DNA of 47,986 nt, taken from the NCBI GenBank assembly GCA_003563915.1, contig PWTE01000056.1:1-47986 (forward strand), written 5' to 3'. This document shows, in pieces, positions 24,638 to 33,256 of the stretch (positions within the stretch are counted from its first letter, which is position 1; the number at the start of each line of letters is the position of its first letter). Made by a program: the position numbers and the translations under genes. Under the pieces are notes generated by a model, which was given only the letters and a program-made list of their open reading frames with translations, ran no database searches and was not told the origin of the DNA. Origin of the DNA: Nitriliruptoraceae bacterium (GTDB lineage Bacteria; Actinomycetota; Nitriliruptoria; Nitriliruptorales; Nitriliruptoraceae).

Positions 24638-26316
24638 TCCGCGCCGATCCAGTAGCGCGACGGTCGGTGGCCGGCGTCGACGACCTCGAGCTCCGCGTCC
24701 GGTGCAGCCGCCTCGATCACCTCGACCGCGGCAGCACGCTCATCGACACCCACCTCGGCACCTACGAGCAGGGTGACCAGTTCAGCCCGCTTCAGCTCCA
24801 TCGCGTCGGCTACCGAACCCAGCGCCGTCACCGGATCCTCGCAGGCCGTGACCACCTCGCCGTCGACGACCGCCAGCGGCTGGCCTGCACGGACCGTGCC
24901 GATGGGAGTGTCGGCGTCCCGGACCGCCGCGACCACCTCGCCGGTCCGGACCGCGCCCGCGGCCTCGGCGATCGTGGCGCACACATCGGCCAGCGTTCCC
25001 TCCGGGTCGAGCACGGCCAGCCCCGCCAGGACCGCGGGTGGGGTCACGGCCTCGACCACCACCTCCACCTCACGTCCTCCATCTCCGCGCGCCAGCTCCG
25101 CCGCCTGCATGGCGGTAGGGATCGCGTTGCGGTGACCCGGGAGCAGGACGACCGCATGAGCCGTCACGCGCTCGATGGCGTCGAGCAACTGCGCCACGGA
25201 TGGCAGTCGTCCCGCCGCTCCCTCCACCACCTCGACGTGACGGGAGGTCACCGCGGAGATGAGGCCAGGACCCTGCAGGACCGTGACCGCGCCGATCGCG
25301 GCGTGACTGGCGGCTGCACGCTGTGCGATCTGCTCGTCGAAGTGGACCACGTGGATGTTGCTCGGACGGCCGTGCCCGAGACCGACCTCGATCGCCGGAC
25401 CGATCCGGGCGGTGTGCACGTGCACGTTGAGGAGTCCGCCGGCGGCAACCACCACCACCGAATCCCCGAGCTGTTCCAGGGCTCGCCGGATGACCGGGGC
25501 ACGGTCATCGGGAGCGTCCAGGAGGTACTGGACCTCGAAGGGGTTGTCACGCGACCCGTGGCAGCCGGTCTCCCTGCGGCGTTCACCGTGGGTCGGTGCG
25601 TCGAGATGCACCTCGGGTTCGTCACCTGTCAGGTGGCCGTGCACCGCCGCGAGCACCACCTCGAAACCGCGCGCCCCCGCATCGACCACACCGGCTTCAC
25701 GCAGGACCGCGAGCTGGTCAGGCGTCGCTGCGACCGCCCGCGCGACGGCATCGCAGGTCCACGCTGACGCCCGGGGAAGGTCGAAGCCCTCGTCGGCTGC
25801 CGCGCGAGCCTGCCGGGCAGCCGCCGTGATCGCGGTCAGGATCGTGCCCTCGACCGGTTCGGCGACCGCCTCGTACGCGAGCTCACGAGCGTGGCCGAGC
25901 GCGCGGGCGTAGGTTGCAGCGTCGACCTCGTGGTGACCGGTCAACTCCTCCACCACGGCACGGATCACCTGGCTCAGGATGACGCCCGAGTTCCCGCGGG
26001 CCCCCCGGATCGCCCCGCGGATCACCTCGCGTGAGAGCTCGGCGCCGGACGCCGGCTGCGCGTCACGCAGCGCGGTGAGACCGGAGCGCACGGTCAACAC
26101 CATGTTCGTCCCCGTGTCCCCGTCCGGGACCGGGAAGACGTTGAGATCGTCGAGCACGTCACGGCGGGCGGTCAGGGCCGCGTGGACCCGTTCGAGCAGG
26201 TCCGGCAGTTCCCGTGCCGACAGGGGTGCGCCGGGGCGGTCCGCGCCGCCCCGTCGGGGTCGGTGGTCCTCCGACGTCTCCGCCGACGCCCCCTCCGACG
26301 CCCTGGGCTCGTCCAC
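24634..26316 (-). CDS. DAK2-domain FakA-like kinase protein
   Basis: This protein is related to FakA, the ATP-binding subunit of fatty-acid kinase that acts with a DegV-type FakB to phosphorylate fatty acids. The GTG at 26316 has GGAGG four bases upstream and gives 560 residues. The DhaL/DAK2 domain has NVFPVPDGDTGTNM at 59-72 (Mg-ATP Asp residues), GARGNSGVILSQVIRA and VVDAGARGFEVVL. The C-terminal half contains GGLLNVHVHTARIGPAIEVG and VLLPGHRNAIPTAMQAAELA, as in YloV proteins. No FakB is in the window. It is divergent from rpmB and coupled to recG by GTGA. Confidence 0.9.
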   Translation of the reverse strand: MDEPRASEGASAETSEDHRPRRGGADRPGAPLSARELPDLLERVHAALTARRDVLDDLNVFPVPDGDTGTNMVLTVRSGLTALRDAQPASGAELSREVIRGAIRGARGNSGVILSQVIRAVVEELTGHHEVDAATYARALGHARELAYEAVAEPVEGTILTAITAAARQARAAADEGFDLPRASAWTCDAVARAVAATPDQLAVLREAGVVDAGARGFEVVLAAVHGHLTGDEPEVHLDAPTHGERRRETGCHGSRDNPFEVQYLLDAPDDRAPVIRRALEQLGDSVVVVAAGGLLNVHVHTARIGPAIEVGLGHGRPSNIHVVHFDEQIAQRAAASHAAIGAVTVLQGPGLISAVTSRHVEVVEGAAGRLPSVAQLLDAIERVTAHAVVLLPGHRNAIPTAMQAAELARGDGGREVEVVVEAVTPPAVLAGLAVLDPEGTLADVCATIAEAAGAVRTGEVVAAVRDADTPIGTVRAGQPLAVVDGEVVTACEDPVTALGSVADAMELKRAELVTLLVGAEVGVDERAAAVEVIEAAAPDAELEVVDAGHRPSRYWIGAE

Positions 26317-26609
26317 CGCACCTCCGCGTGCTCGGTGATACCTCGCAGCGTAGCTCTGCGCATCGCACGTTCGTCTCGCACCCTCCGGGCGCCACTGGTA
26401 GCCTTCGCGCGACGATGTGAGTTCGTCGGGACGCCCGTCACCTCCGCCCCGCACGCCATGGCCCGCTCGGTCGCCGACCGACCCGGTCGATCGGGGCCAG
26501 ACGGGGTCGATCGTGACCGGGCTCACACCCCCCGTCCACGTCCTCACGACCCGCACCCGGATAATCGGCGCACACCGCGCTGCCCGGGCCGAGACGACAA
26601 GGCAGCCCG

Positions 26610-26813
26610 ATGGCCTCCTCCACCTGCGACCTCTGCGACAAGAAGCCCTGGTTCGGCAAGCAGGTCTCGCACTCGCACCGCCGCTCCTCGAAGCGCTGGT
26701 CGCCGAACATCCAGCGCATGACGGCGATGGTCGATGGGCGCAAGGTCAAGCTCAACGTGTGCACCTCGTGCATCAAGGCGGGCAAGGTCACCCGGCCGCC
26801 GGTCAAGGCCTGA
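26610..26813 (+). CDS. rpmB: 50S ribosomal protein L28
   Basis: This 67-residue protein begins MASSTCDLCDKKPWFGKQVS and has the zinc-binding pairs CDLC and CTSC. HRRSSKRWSPNIQRM is the family core. An AAGG lies seven bases before the ATG, and a GATAAT-like -10 (26560-26565) lies about 45 bases upstream. The 293-bp gap to the divergent DAK2 gene shows no other gene. Confidence 0.97.
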   Translation: MASSTCDLCDKKPWFGKQVSHSHRRSSKRWSPNIQRMTAMVDGRKVKLNVCTSCIKAGKVTRPPVKA

Positions 26814-26927
26814 CGGCCGTCCGGGCGCTCGAGGAGCACCTTCGCCCACCCCGCATCGCGTCCCGCGCGGCTCCGCCTGCGTGGGACGTCGCTTGCTAGC
26901 GTCCTCCCTGTGTGCGGGAGGTGCGAC

Positions 26928-27164
26928 ATGGACGTGGCGGCCTACATCCTGATCCAGACCGAACTCGGCGAGGCCGCCGCGGTGGCCCGCGCCGCGGCCG
27001 AGGTTCCCGGTGTCGTCACCGCCGAGGACGTCACCGGACCCTACGACGTGATCGTGAAGGCCGAGGCGGCCAACGTCGACGAACTCGGCAAGCTCGTGGT
27101 GTCCAGGATCCAGGCGGTCCCCGGTATCACCCGGACGTTGACCTGCCCGATCGTGAACCTCTGA
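26928..27164 (+). CDS. Stand-alone Lrp/AsnC ligand-binding (RAM) domain protein
   Basis: This 78-residue protein consists only of the effector domain of Lrp/AsnC regulators (VAAYILIQTELGEAAAVARA, VTGPYDVIVKAEAANVDELG, IQAVPGITRTLTCPIV) without a helix-turn-helix. Such proteins bind amino acids and can form decamers. The ATG at 26928 has GGGAGG six bases upstream; an upstream in-frame ATG at 26910 has none. It is convergent with ddl (24-bp gap). The ligand is unknown. Confidence 0.88.
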   Translation: MDVAAYILIQTELGEAAAVARAAAEVPGVVTAEDVTGPYDVIVKAEAANVDELGKLVVSRIQAVPGITRTLTCPIVNL

Positions 27165-27188
27165 CCACGCCGTGCAGCTCTCCGCCCG

Positions 27189-28253
27189 TCACAGCGCCGC
27201 GTCCGCGAGCAAGCGGCCCACCAGCTCCGGGTAGTCGATCCCCTCGGCGGCCCACAGCCGGGGGAACATCGAGCTCGGGGTGAACCCTGGGATCGTGTTG
27301 ATCTCGTTGATCAGCACCTCGCCGTCGGGGCGCACGAAGAAGTCGACCCGCGCCAGCCCGCGGCAGGCGATCGCGCGGTAGGCCCGTCGGGCCAGCAGGT
27401 CGACGCGGTCGGCGACCGGCTGAGGGACGTCAGCGGGGATCACCAGCTCCGAGTCGGACAGGTACTTGGCCTGGAAGTCGTAGAACTCGCCCGACGGGAT
27501 GATCTCCCCTGGTCGGGTCACCTCGATGTGCTCGCTGCCGAGCACCCCGACCTCGATCTCCCGGGCCCGGTCGATGCCCTGCTCGATCACGACGACCTCG
27601 TCGTAGCTGAAGGCCTCGTGCATGGCTTCAGGCAACTCGTCCACCAGCGAGACCTTGCGGATCCCGATCGATGATCCCTGCCGGGCCGGCTTGGTGAACC
27701 AGGGCGCGGACAGGGTCGACGCCAGCTCGTCCGATACCCCGTCCGGGTCCTGCTCCCAACGGCTGCGGTGGACGGCGAGGTAGCCGCCCTGCGGCAGCCC
27801 CCGTGCCCCGAAAGTGGCCTTCATCGCGGCCTTGTCGATGCCGATGGACGACGCGGTGACGTCGGCGCCCACGTAGCGGACCCCGACGGTCGCAAGCAGC
27901 CCCTGGACGGTGCCGTCCTCGCCCCACGGGCCGTGGAGCAGCGGGAACGCGACGTCGACGGGACCGAGGTCGATGGTCGCCAGCGCGTCATCCTCGTCGA
28001 CCTGGAGGAGCCGAGGTCCCTTGCGTGTCCCCACGAGCGCGATCGTCGGGCCGTCCTCGGCCACCGACGGCAGGGTGCTGCCTTCCAGGTGGACGGGACC
28101 GTCCGCGAGCGTCCAGCGACCGTCCCGCGTGATGCCGACCGCGACGACCTCGTAGCGGTCGCGGTCGATCACCCCGAGCACGGAACGTGCAGAGAGGCAG
28201 GAGATCTCGTGCTCGGACGACCGGCCTCCGAAGAGGAGCAGGACGCGGGTCAC
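27189..28253 (-). CDS. ddl: D-alanine--D-alanine ligase
   Basis: Ddl joins two D-Ala for the peptidoglycan pentapeptide. The ATP-grasp enzyme has 354 residues, starting RVLLLFGGRSSEHEISCLSA. HGPWGEDGTVQGLL is followed by KPARQGSSIGIRKV and EIIPSGEFYDFQAKYLSDS. The metal-binding end VLINEINTIPGFTPSSMFP is intact. The start is GTG at 28253 with GAGAGG upstream. The Phe-Tyr in EFYDFQAKY resembles D-Ala-D-Ala rather than D-Ala-D-Lac ligases. No murein cluster is adjacent; gpsA is about 3 kb away on the same strand. Confidence 0.96.
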   Translation of the reverse strand: MTRVLLLFGGRSSEHEISCLSARSVLGVIDRDRYEVVAVGITRDGRWTLADGPVHLEGSTLPSVAEDGPTIALVGTRKGPRLLQVDEDDALATIDLGPVDVAFPLLHGPWGEDGTVQGLLATVGVRYVGADVTASSIGIDKAAMKATFGARGLPQGGYLAVHRSRWEQDPDGVSDELASTLSAPWFTKPARQGSSIGIRKVSLVDELPEAMHEAFSYDEVVVIEQGIDRAREIEVGVLGSEHIEVTRPGEIIPSGEFYDFQAKYLSDSELVIPADVPQPVADRVDLLARRAYRAIACRGLARVDFFVRPDGEVLINEINTIPGFTPSSMFPRLWAAEGIDYPELVGRLLADAAL

Positions 28254-28391
28254 AAACGGCCTCTCTGACGGCGGACGACGGCGTGAGCCTAGTCGTCGGC
28301 CTCCGTCCGACGAGCTGCGGTTCGCGCGCTCCGGAGCGGACCGCGTAGGACCAGGCGGATCGAGCTGGTCGCGCCCGTCAGCCCTGATGGC

Positions 28392-29378
28392 TCAGCCGCC
28401 GCCGGTGGGCTCGCGCGCCGGCATCGTCCTCAGGCGGCCATCGGGACGAGGGAGCCAGGAGCAGACCGGCGCGGTGTCGTCACGCGATCCGTAGACCAGC
28501 AGCGCGAGCATCGCGCCGTAGATGGGAAGGTGCCCGATGAGCTCCGTCGGCCCGAGGAAGAACAGGGTGGCGTTGAAGGGGATACCGGCGGCGATCACGG
28601 TGAGCTGCGGCAGGGCACCGGAGATGAGCAGCAGGCCGAAGAGGATCTCGATGCCAGCCGCGAACTGGATGAACGCCAGGTCGCTGACCTCGAACCCGAA
28701 CCGGTCTCCCAGCAACTGCAGCACGTTGAAGGCCGGGAAGCGGTCGAGGAACTCGAGCGACAGCTCCGGGCGCCCCAGCTTCTCCGTGTAGGCGAGCAGG
28801 ATCAGGGTCGCTCCGACGAGTGCCCTGAGGGCGAACAACGCCGTGCGCCCCCGCTCCGGATCGACGAGGATGCGACCGCCCGGACGCTCGTCGTCCGGGG
28901 GCAGCAGCACCAGGAACAGCCCGATCGCCAGCAGGTCGGCCCGCTCCAGGATCGGCACGATCCCGAAGCCGAGCATGCCCAAGGGCCCGGCGATCACGAG
29001 CAGGAACGCGGCGGGGCGGACCTTCCATCCCGAGATGAGCCACACGCCGACGATGCCTTCGAGGATGCCGAGTCCCACCCCCCACCAGGTGTCGGGCAGG
29101 CGGAAGGTGGGGACGAAGAACTCGAGCCGGGCCGCCAAGGCGAGCAGCGAGACTCCGGCATGGATCGCGAGCAGCCGTGGGATCCAGGGACCGAGCCGCC
29201 CGAGGAAGCTCAGGAACGCGAGCTCAGGGCGTGGCAACCACGGCGCGACCCAGCGCCACACGATCGCCACGACGACCGCGGCGATCAGCGCCGCCAGGGA
29301 GAGGGGCTCGACCGCGAAGGACCAGTCGTAGGCGGGGCGGCCCTCGGTGAACCACAACGCGTGAGCGAGGGGCGACAC
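28392..29378 (-). CDS. Polytopic membrane protein with DoxX-like helices
   Basis: About 328 residues with eight or nine predicted membrane helices (for example SLAALIAAVVVAIVWRWV, GVGLGILEGIVGVWLISG, AGIEILFGLLLISGALPQ, FNATLFFLGPTELIGHLP). The last helices resemble DoxX-family membrane proteins, which are of uncertain function. The GTG at 29378 has TGGAG six bases upstream; a GTG at 29420 is an alternative. The C-terminal tail is Pro/Arg/Gly-rich and probably cytosolic. It is divergent from the dehydrogenase gene at 29551. Confidence 0.78.
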   Translation of the reverse strand: MSPLAHALWFTEGRPAYDWSFAVEPLSLAALIAAVVVAIVWRWVAPWLPRPELAFLSFLGRLGPWIPRLLAIHAGVSLLALAARLEFFVPTFRLPDTWWGVGLGILEGIVGVWLISGWKVRPAAFLLVIAGPLGMLGFGIVPILERADLLAIGLFLVLLPPDDERPGGRILVDPERGRTALFALRALVGATLILLAYTEKLGRPELSLEFLDRFPAFNVLQLLGDRFGFEVSDLAFIQFAAGIEILFGLLLISGALPQLTVIAAGIPFNATLFFLGPTELIGHLPIYGAMLALLVYGSRDDTAPVCSWLPRPDGRLRTMPAREPTGGG

Positions 29379-29550
29379 GGCAGGCTCCAGGCTGGAACGA
29401 TTCCGGGGCAGATGTTCCACGGGGCTAGGGTTCGGGTACGCGTCACCGTCGGTTCGAGGCCACCGGACGACCGGGTCGGCTCGAGCCACGGGACGCTGGC
29501 GACCACGACGGTACGGCAGCATCACAGCGAGGGACCGAGGGAGGTTCGAC

Positions 29551-30462
29551 GTGATCGATCTCGATGGCAGGGTGGCGATCGTGACCGGTGCCGGAGGCGG
29601 GTTGGGGCGCAGCCACGCGCTCTTGATGGCCAGCCGAGGCGCCAAGGTCGTGGTCAACGATCTGGGCGGCGGCCGCGACGGTTCCGGCGGGGGCTCCGAG
29701 ATGGCGGACGCCGTCGTCACGGAGATCGTCGATGCCGGTGGTGAGGCGGTCGCCAACTACGACGGCGTGCACACCTGGGAGGGTGGCGAGGCCATCGTCC
29801 AGACCGCGTTGGATGCCTTCGGCCGGGTCGACATCGTCGTCAACAACGCCGGCATCCTGCGTGACACCTCCTTCGCCAAGCTCGAGGAGGTGCAGCTGGA
29901 CCTGGTGTTGAAGGTGCACCTCTACGGCGCCTTCCACGTCGCCCGGGCGGCGTGGAACCACCTCAAGGAGCAGGGCTACGGCCGCATCATCAACACGACC
30001 TCAGGCTCCGGCTTGTACGGCAACTTCGGGCAGTCCAACTACTCGGCCGGGAAGATGGGCCAGGTCGGTCTGACCCGCACCCTGGCCATCGAGGGGGCCA
30101 AGTACGGCATCACCGCCAACGTCATCGCGCCGGCCGCTACCTCACGGATGACCGAGGACATCTTCCCGCCGCAGCTCCTCGAGAAGCTCGAGCCCGAGTA
30201 CGTCTCCCCATTGGTCGCCTACCTCGCCTCCGAGACCTGCACGGATACCGGGCGCATCTACTCCGTCGGTGGCGGCTACATGGCGCGGGTCGCCATCCTC
30301 GAGGGCGAGGGCGCGACCTTCGAGGGCGTCCCCACCCCCGACGATGTCGCCGACGCCTGGGAGCAGGTCAACCAGGTCGGACCCGGCGCAGCCGAGTTCA
30401 CGCACGGCGTCATGGAGCAGACCGGCAAGATCATGCAGGCACTGGGGATCAGCCTCGAGTGA
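29551..30462 (+). CDS. (3R)-hydroxyacyl-CoA dehydrogenase, MFE2/HSD17B4-type SDR
   Basis: This 303-residue SDR resembles the dehydrogenase part of peroxisomal multifunctional enzyme 2. The cofactor motif is VTGAGGGLGRSHALLMASRG, then VVVNDLGGGRDGSGGGSEMA and DIVVNNAGILRD. The Ser and YxxxK site (NTTSGSGLYGNFGQSNYSAG followed by K) is intact. The C-terminal part (YSVGGGYMARVAILEGEGAT) is typical of the MFE2 group. It would oxidise 3-hydroxyacyl-CoA in beta-oxidation. The GTG start has GGGAGG six bases upstream. It is convergent with the P-loop gene at 30515. Confidence 0.87.
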   Translation: MIDLDGRVAIVTGAGGGLGRSHALLMASRGAKVVVNDLGGGRDGSGGGSEMADAVVTEIVDAGGEAVANYDGVHTWEGGEAIVQTALDAFGRVDIVVNNAGILRDTSFAKLEEVQLDLVLKVHLYGAFHVARAAWNHLKEQGYGRIINTTSGSGLYGNFGQSNYSAGKMGQVGLTRTLAIEGAKYGITANVIAPAATSRMTEDIFPPQLLEKLEPEYVSPLVAYLASETCTDTGRIYSVGGGYMARVAILEGEGATFEGVPTPDDVADAWEQVNQVGPGAAEFTHGVMEQTGKIMQALGISLE

Positions 30463-30469
30463 CGTGGCC

Positions 30470-30510
30470 CCACCCGCACCCCGACCCGGGCACGCCGATC
30501 CCCCGGGTGG
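30470..30510. terminator. Inverted repeat in convergent gap, possible bidirectional terminator
   Basis: CCACCCG (30470-30476) pairs with CGGGTGG (30504-30510) in the 52-bp gap between the convergent genes at 29551 and 30515. There is no T-tract. Confidence 0.45.
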
Positions 30511-30514
30511 TCGG

Positions 30515-31102
30515 TCAGCCGCGCAGGCGTGCTGCCACCGCGGCCAGGATCTCGCGGACGAGTTCGTCGGTGGCCATCTCGGTCGTATCGAGGACCAGGT
30601 CGCGTTGGGCGACCCCACCGAAGGCCTCCAGCTCGGCCAACGCCTTGCTGGCTCGCAGATCGGCTGCTTCGTCCCGCCCCGCGCTACGAGCACGGTCCTC
30701 CAGGACCACCGGGTCGCAGGTCAGCCCAACGTGCAGGTGAGGCAGATCGACCACGGCGTCGCGTAGTTCCGTCGCGGTCGCACGGTCACGGAGCACGTGG
30801 TCGACGGCGACGTCCCAACCGGCCCGCGCCCACAACGCCGCCACCTGCGGGATCGACCGCACCAGCTCGCGTCCCAGCGGACCCCAGTGCGCACCCGCGT
30901 CCCCGGTGCTCTCCGGCGCCTCGATGAGGTCCCACCAGCGTCCCAGCTCCGGACCGAAGCTCGTCAGCGTGTGGTCGACACCGACGTCCAGCAGCGGCCC
31001 TGGTCGGACCTCCGGCCAGGCCTCCTGGAGCGCGGCCAGGGTCGTCGAGGTGCCGACGCCACTCGGACCGTCGAGGACGAGCACCAGACCCGGGCCGCTC
31101 AT
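30515..31102 (-). CDS. CPT-like P-loop protein with altered Walker A
   Basis: This 195-residue protein looks like the chloramphenicol-phosphotransferase-like kinase family (LVLVLDGPSGVGTSTTLAAL, WDVAVDHVLRDRATATELRD, VGLTCDPVVLEDRARSAGRD). The P-loop reads GPSGVGTST, so the Lys of GKS/T is Thr (codon ACC); phosphoryl transfer may be impaired or use another residue. The real substrate is unknown and resistance should not be assumed. The ATG overlaps the gpsA TGA as ATGA, so it is co-translated with glycerol-3-phosphate dehydrogenase. Confidence 0.72.
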   Translation of the reverse strand: MSGPGLVLVLDGPSGVGTSTTLAALQEAWPEVRPGPLLDVGVDHTLTSFGPELGRWWDLIEAPESTGDAGAHWGPLGRELVRSIPQVAALWARAGWDVAVDHVLRDRATATELRDAVVDLPHLHVGLTCDPVVLEDRARSAGRDEAADLRASKALAELEAFGGVAQRDLVLDTTEMATDELVREILAAVAARLRG

Positions 31103-32112
31103 CTCCCCAGCCCGTAGATCTCTGGCTTGGCCTCCCGTTGCAGCAGCGATCCGACGAGCTCGCGCGGGTCGTACCCGGCGTGACAGACCGCCACCACCCC
31201 CTGGCCGATGGGCATCTCGACACCGGCCTCTTCCGCCAGTCCGACGATCGCCTGCGAGGACCTGACCCCTTCGGCGACCATGTTCATCGACGCGATGATG
31301 TCGTCGAGCTCCTCGCCGCGGCCGAGTCGCTCGCCCACCGTCCGGTTCCGCGACTTCGGCGACGTACAGGTGGCCACGAGGTCGCCGACGCCCGCGAGGC
31401 CGGAGAAGGTCAGCGGATCACCGCCGAGGTTCACGCCCAGCCGGGTCATCTCCGCGAGCCCCCGGGTGATGACCGCCGCCATCGTGTTGTCCCCGAAGCC
31501 CATCCCGTGGGCCATCCCAGCCGCCAGCGCGATCACGTTCTTGACCGCGCCGCCGACCTCGACGCCCACCTTGTCCTCGTTGGTGTAGACGCGGAAGTAC
31601 GGCGCCATGACGGCCTGCTGGACCCGTTCCCCGCGCGAACGGTCTGGGCTGGCCGCCACCGTGGCCGCCGGCATCCGCTGCGCACATTCCTTGGCGAGGT
31701 TCGGACCACTGACGACCACGACCCGGTCCGGGTCACAGTCCAGACCCTCCGCGATCACCTGGCTCCCGAGCCGCATCGTCGCCACGTCGACACCCTTGAT
31801 GAGACTGACGAGCGTCGCCTCCGCATCGATCACATCACCCCACGCGGCCAACTGTTCCGCGATCCCGACCGAGGGAACCGCGAGCACGACGACGTCGGCT
31901 CCCGCCAACGCCTCCTGGGGGTCCGCGGTCGCCGCGAGGTTGTCCGGCAGCACGACGTCCGGCAGGTAGGCCGCGTTGGTGCGTTCCCGGCGGATCTCCT
32001 GGGCGACCTCCTCGCGACGGGCCCAGAGGGTCGTCGAGCTACCCGCGTCGGCGCACATCAGCGCGAACGCGGTCCCCCATGAACCGGCTCCCATCACCGC
32101 AACGTCGCCCAC
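31099..32112 (-). CDS. gpsA: Glycerol-3-phosphate dehydrogenase [NAD(P)+]
   Basis: GpsA reduces dihydroxyacetone phosphate to sn-glycerol-3-phosphate for phospholipids. The 337 residues start DVAVMGAGSWGTAFALMCAD (Rossmann GxGxxG). LVSLIKGVDVATMRLGSQV and SGPNLAKECAQRMPAATVAA follow, with the catalytic Lys in VEVGGAVKNVIALAAGMAHG. The end DPRELVGSLLQREAKPE is typical. The start is GTG at 32112 with GGGAGG nine bases upstream. It is divergent from cofC. Confidence 0.96.
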   Translation of the reverse strand: MGDVAVMGAGSWGTAFALMCADAGSSTTLWARREEVAQEIRRERTNAAYLPDVVLPDNLAATADPQEALAGADVVVLAVPSVGIAEQLAAWGDVIDAEATLVSLIKGVDVATMRLGSQVIAEGLDCDPDRVVVVSGPNLAKECAQRMPAATVAASPDRSRGERVQQAVMAPYFRVYTNEDKVGVEVGGAVKNVIALAAGMAHGMGFGDNTMAAVITRGLAEMTRLGVNLGGDPLTFSGLAGVGDLVATCTSPKSRNRTVGERLGRGEELDDIIASMNMVAEGVRSSQAIVGLAEEAGVEMPIGQGVVAVCHAGYDPRELVGSLLQREAKPEIYGLGR

Positions 32113-32149
32113 GAGCGTCGGCCTCCCGGTGCCTCGGACACTGCCAACG

Positions 32150-32180
32150 ACCCTAGCTCACGCACGCGCCTCACTAGGGT
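32150..32180. promoter_or_regulatory. Symmetric -10 boxes between gpsA and cofC
   Basis: ACCCTAG (32150-32156) and CTAGGGT (32174-32180) form an inverted repeat 17 bases apart. Read outward, each gives TAGGGT, a plausible actinobacterial -10 box, one for gpsA and one for cofC. The cofC box ends seven bases before its ATG at 32188, so cofC mRNA may be leaderless. No convincing -35 boxes are seen. Confidence 0.4.
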
Positions 32181-32187
32181 GCATCCC

Positions 32188-32844
32188 ATGAGCCAGTCCG
32201 CGGACGACACCGTCGCCCTCATCCCCCTGCGCAGCCCCGGTCACGGCAAGACCCGGCTGCGCGGGGTCCTCTCGTCCGACCGCCGAGCCGCGCTCGCCGG
32301 TGCCATGCTCGCGGACGTCGTGACCGCCCTCAGGGACGCCGAGGTGACCCGCCTCGTCGTCGCCGCCAGCGGGCCGGCCGCCGCGGCAGCGGGGTCGGCG
32401 CTGGGCGTGGACATCTGTCTCGACCCTCCGGGCGTCGGGAGCCTCGACGGGGCCATCGCTGCCGCGACGCAGCAGATCGGGGCGCCCTCGTCGCTGCTGG
32501 TGGTCGCGGCCGACCTCCCTCGACTCACCGGACCGGAGGTCCGCCACCTCCTGGACCAGGACGCCGAGGTGGTCGTGGCACCGACCCGCGGAGGAGGCAC
32601 CGGCGGCCTCCTGCGCCGGCCGGCCACGAGGATCACGACCGCGTACGGCCCTGGCTCCGCCGCCGCTCACCTGGCGCTGGCCCATCGGGCGGGAGCGTCC
32701 ACCACCTCGGTGGCACTGACCGGGTTCGAGGAGGACGTCGACACCGCCGAGGATCTGCTCCGGCTGGCTGCCGGTCACCAGCTGGGGCGGGCTACCTCGA
32801 CGCTGATGGAGGGATGGGACCTGCGCTCGGAGGCGGCGGGCTGA
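32188..32844 (+). CDS. cofC: 2-phospho-L-lactate / phosphoenolpyruvate guanylyltransferase (CofC/FbiD family)
   Basis: This enzyme activates phospholactate or phosphoenolpyruvate with GTP in coenzyme F420 synthesis. The 218 residues begin MSQSADDTVALIPLRSPGHG followed by KTRLRGVLSSDRRAALAGAM, the family N-terminus. LLVVAADLPRLTGPEVRHLL holds the metal-binding Asp, and VAPTRGGGTGGLLRRP the later motif. GSAAAHLALA is also typical. The ATG at 32188 is chosen; a GTG at 32179 is possible. No other F420 gene (cofD/fbiA, fbiB, fbiC) is in the window. It is convergent with the LapA-like gene (8-bp gap). Confidence 0.88.
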   Translation: MSQSADDTVALIPLRSPGHGKTRLRGVLSSDRRAALAGAMLADVVTALRDAEVTRLVVAASGPAAAAAGSALGVDICLDPPGVGSLDGAIAAATQQIGAPSSLLVVAADLPRLTGPEVRHLLDQDAEVVVAPTRGGGTGGLLRRPATRITTAYGPGSAAAHLALAHRAGASTTSVALTGFEEDVDTAEDLLRLAAGHQLGRATSTLMEGWDLRSEAAG

Positions 32845-32852
32845 CCGTACGC

Positions 32853-33194
32853 TCAGCGGTCGCGCTTCTCCGCCTTACGCTTGGCGCGCCCACTCTGCCA
32901 CGCCGCGATCAGGCCGACGACCAACCCGAGGACGAAGCTGGCGACCAGCAGCACGATGAGTGGCACGCCGCCATCGACCCGTTCACCCGTCTCGTCGATC
33001 TGAACCAGGCTCTCTCCGAAGACCCACGAGAAGTCGACCGGTTGCGCGTTGGCGACGGCGAACACGCCGAACAGCACGATGACGATGCCGATGACCACGC
33101 GGCCGAGTTGCTGCGAGAACGGCGTCCTGGGTGGCTCCGGCGGGGTCTCGGGTTCCGGGCGTCCCTCGCCGTCGGTGGGATCCTGCTCGCTCAC
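32853..33194 (-). CDS. LapA-like (DUF1049) membrane protein
   Basis: This 113-residue protein has an acidic Pro-rich N-terminus (PTDGEGRPEPETPPEPPRTP). The first membrane helix is VVIGIVIVLFGVFAVANA, followed by the short outer loop with QPVDFSWVFGESLVQI. The second helix is VPLIVLLVASFVLGLVVGLI, and the tail is basic (SGRAKRKAEKRDR). This is the LapA/YciS layout. Related proteins help assemble envelope lipopolysaccharide in Gram-negatives; the role in actinobacteria is unknown. The GTG start has AGGAG six bases upstream. Confidence 0.85.
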   Translation of the reverse strand: MSEQDPTDGEGRPEPETPPEPPRTPFSQQLGRVVIGIVIVLFGVFAVANAQPVDFSWVFGESLVQIDETGERVDGGVPLIVLLVASFVLGLVVGLIAAWQSGRAKRKAEKRDR

Positions 33195-33256
33195 GTCGAT
33201 CTCCTGGTCACAGCTATCCTGCGAAGTCCTGTCAGTGGATGTCGAGGAGACCCCGG

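Noticed and set aside
26812-26821. GACGGCCGTC palindrome right after rpmB as a terminator
   Set aside because: It is short, has no loop, and such 10-base palindromes are frequent in this base composition.
28254-28391. Possible small gene in the gap between ddl and the membrane protein gene
   Set aside because: No frame with a start, ribosome binding site and plausible composition; left as non-coding.
29393-29419. TGGAAC-N15-GTTCCA inverted repeat before the MFE2-type gene as an operator
   Set aside because: Only 6-base arms, inside the possible longer 5' end of the membrane protein gene, with no supporting promoter.
30515-31102. Chloramphenicol resistance phosphotransferase
   Set aside because: The similarity is only at fold level, the Walker A Lys is missing, and the gene is coupled to gpsA; a resistance role is not supported.
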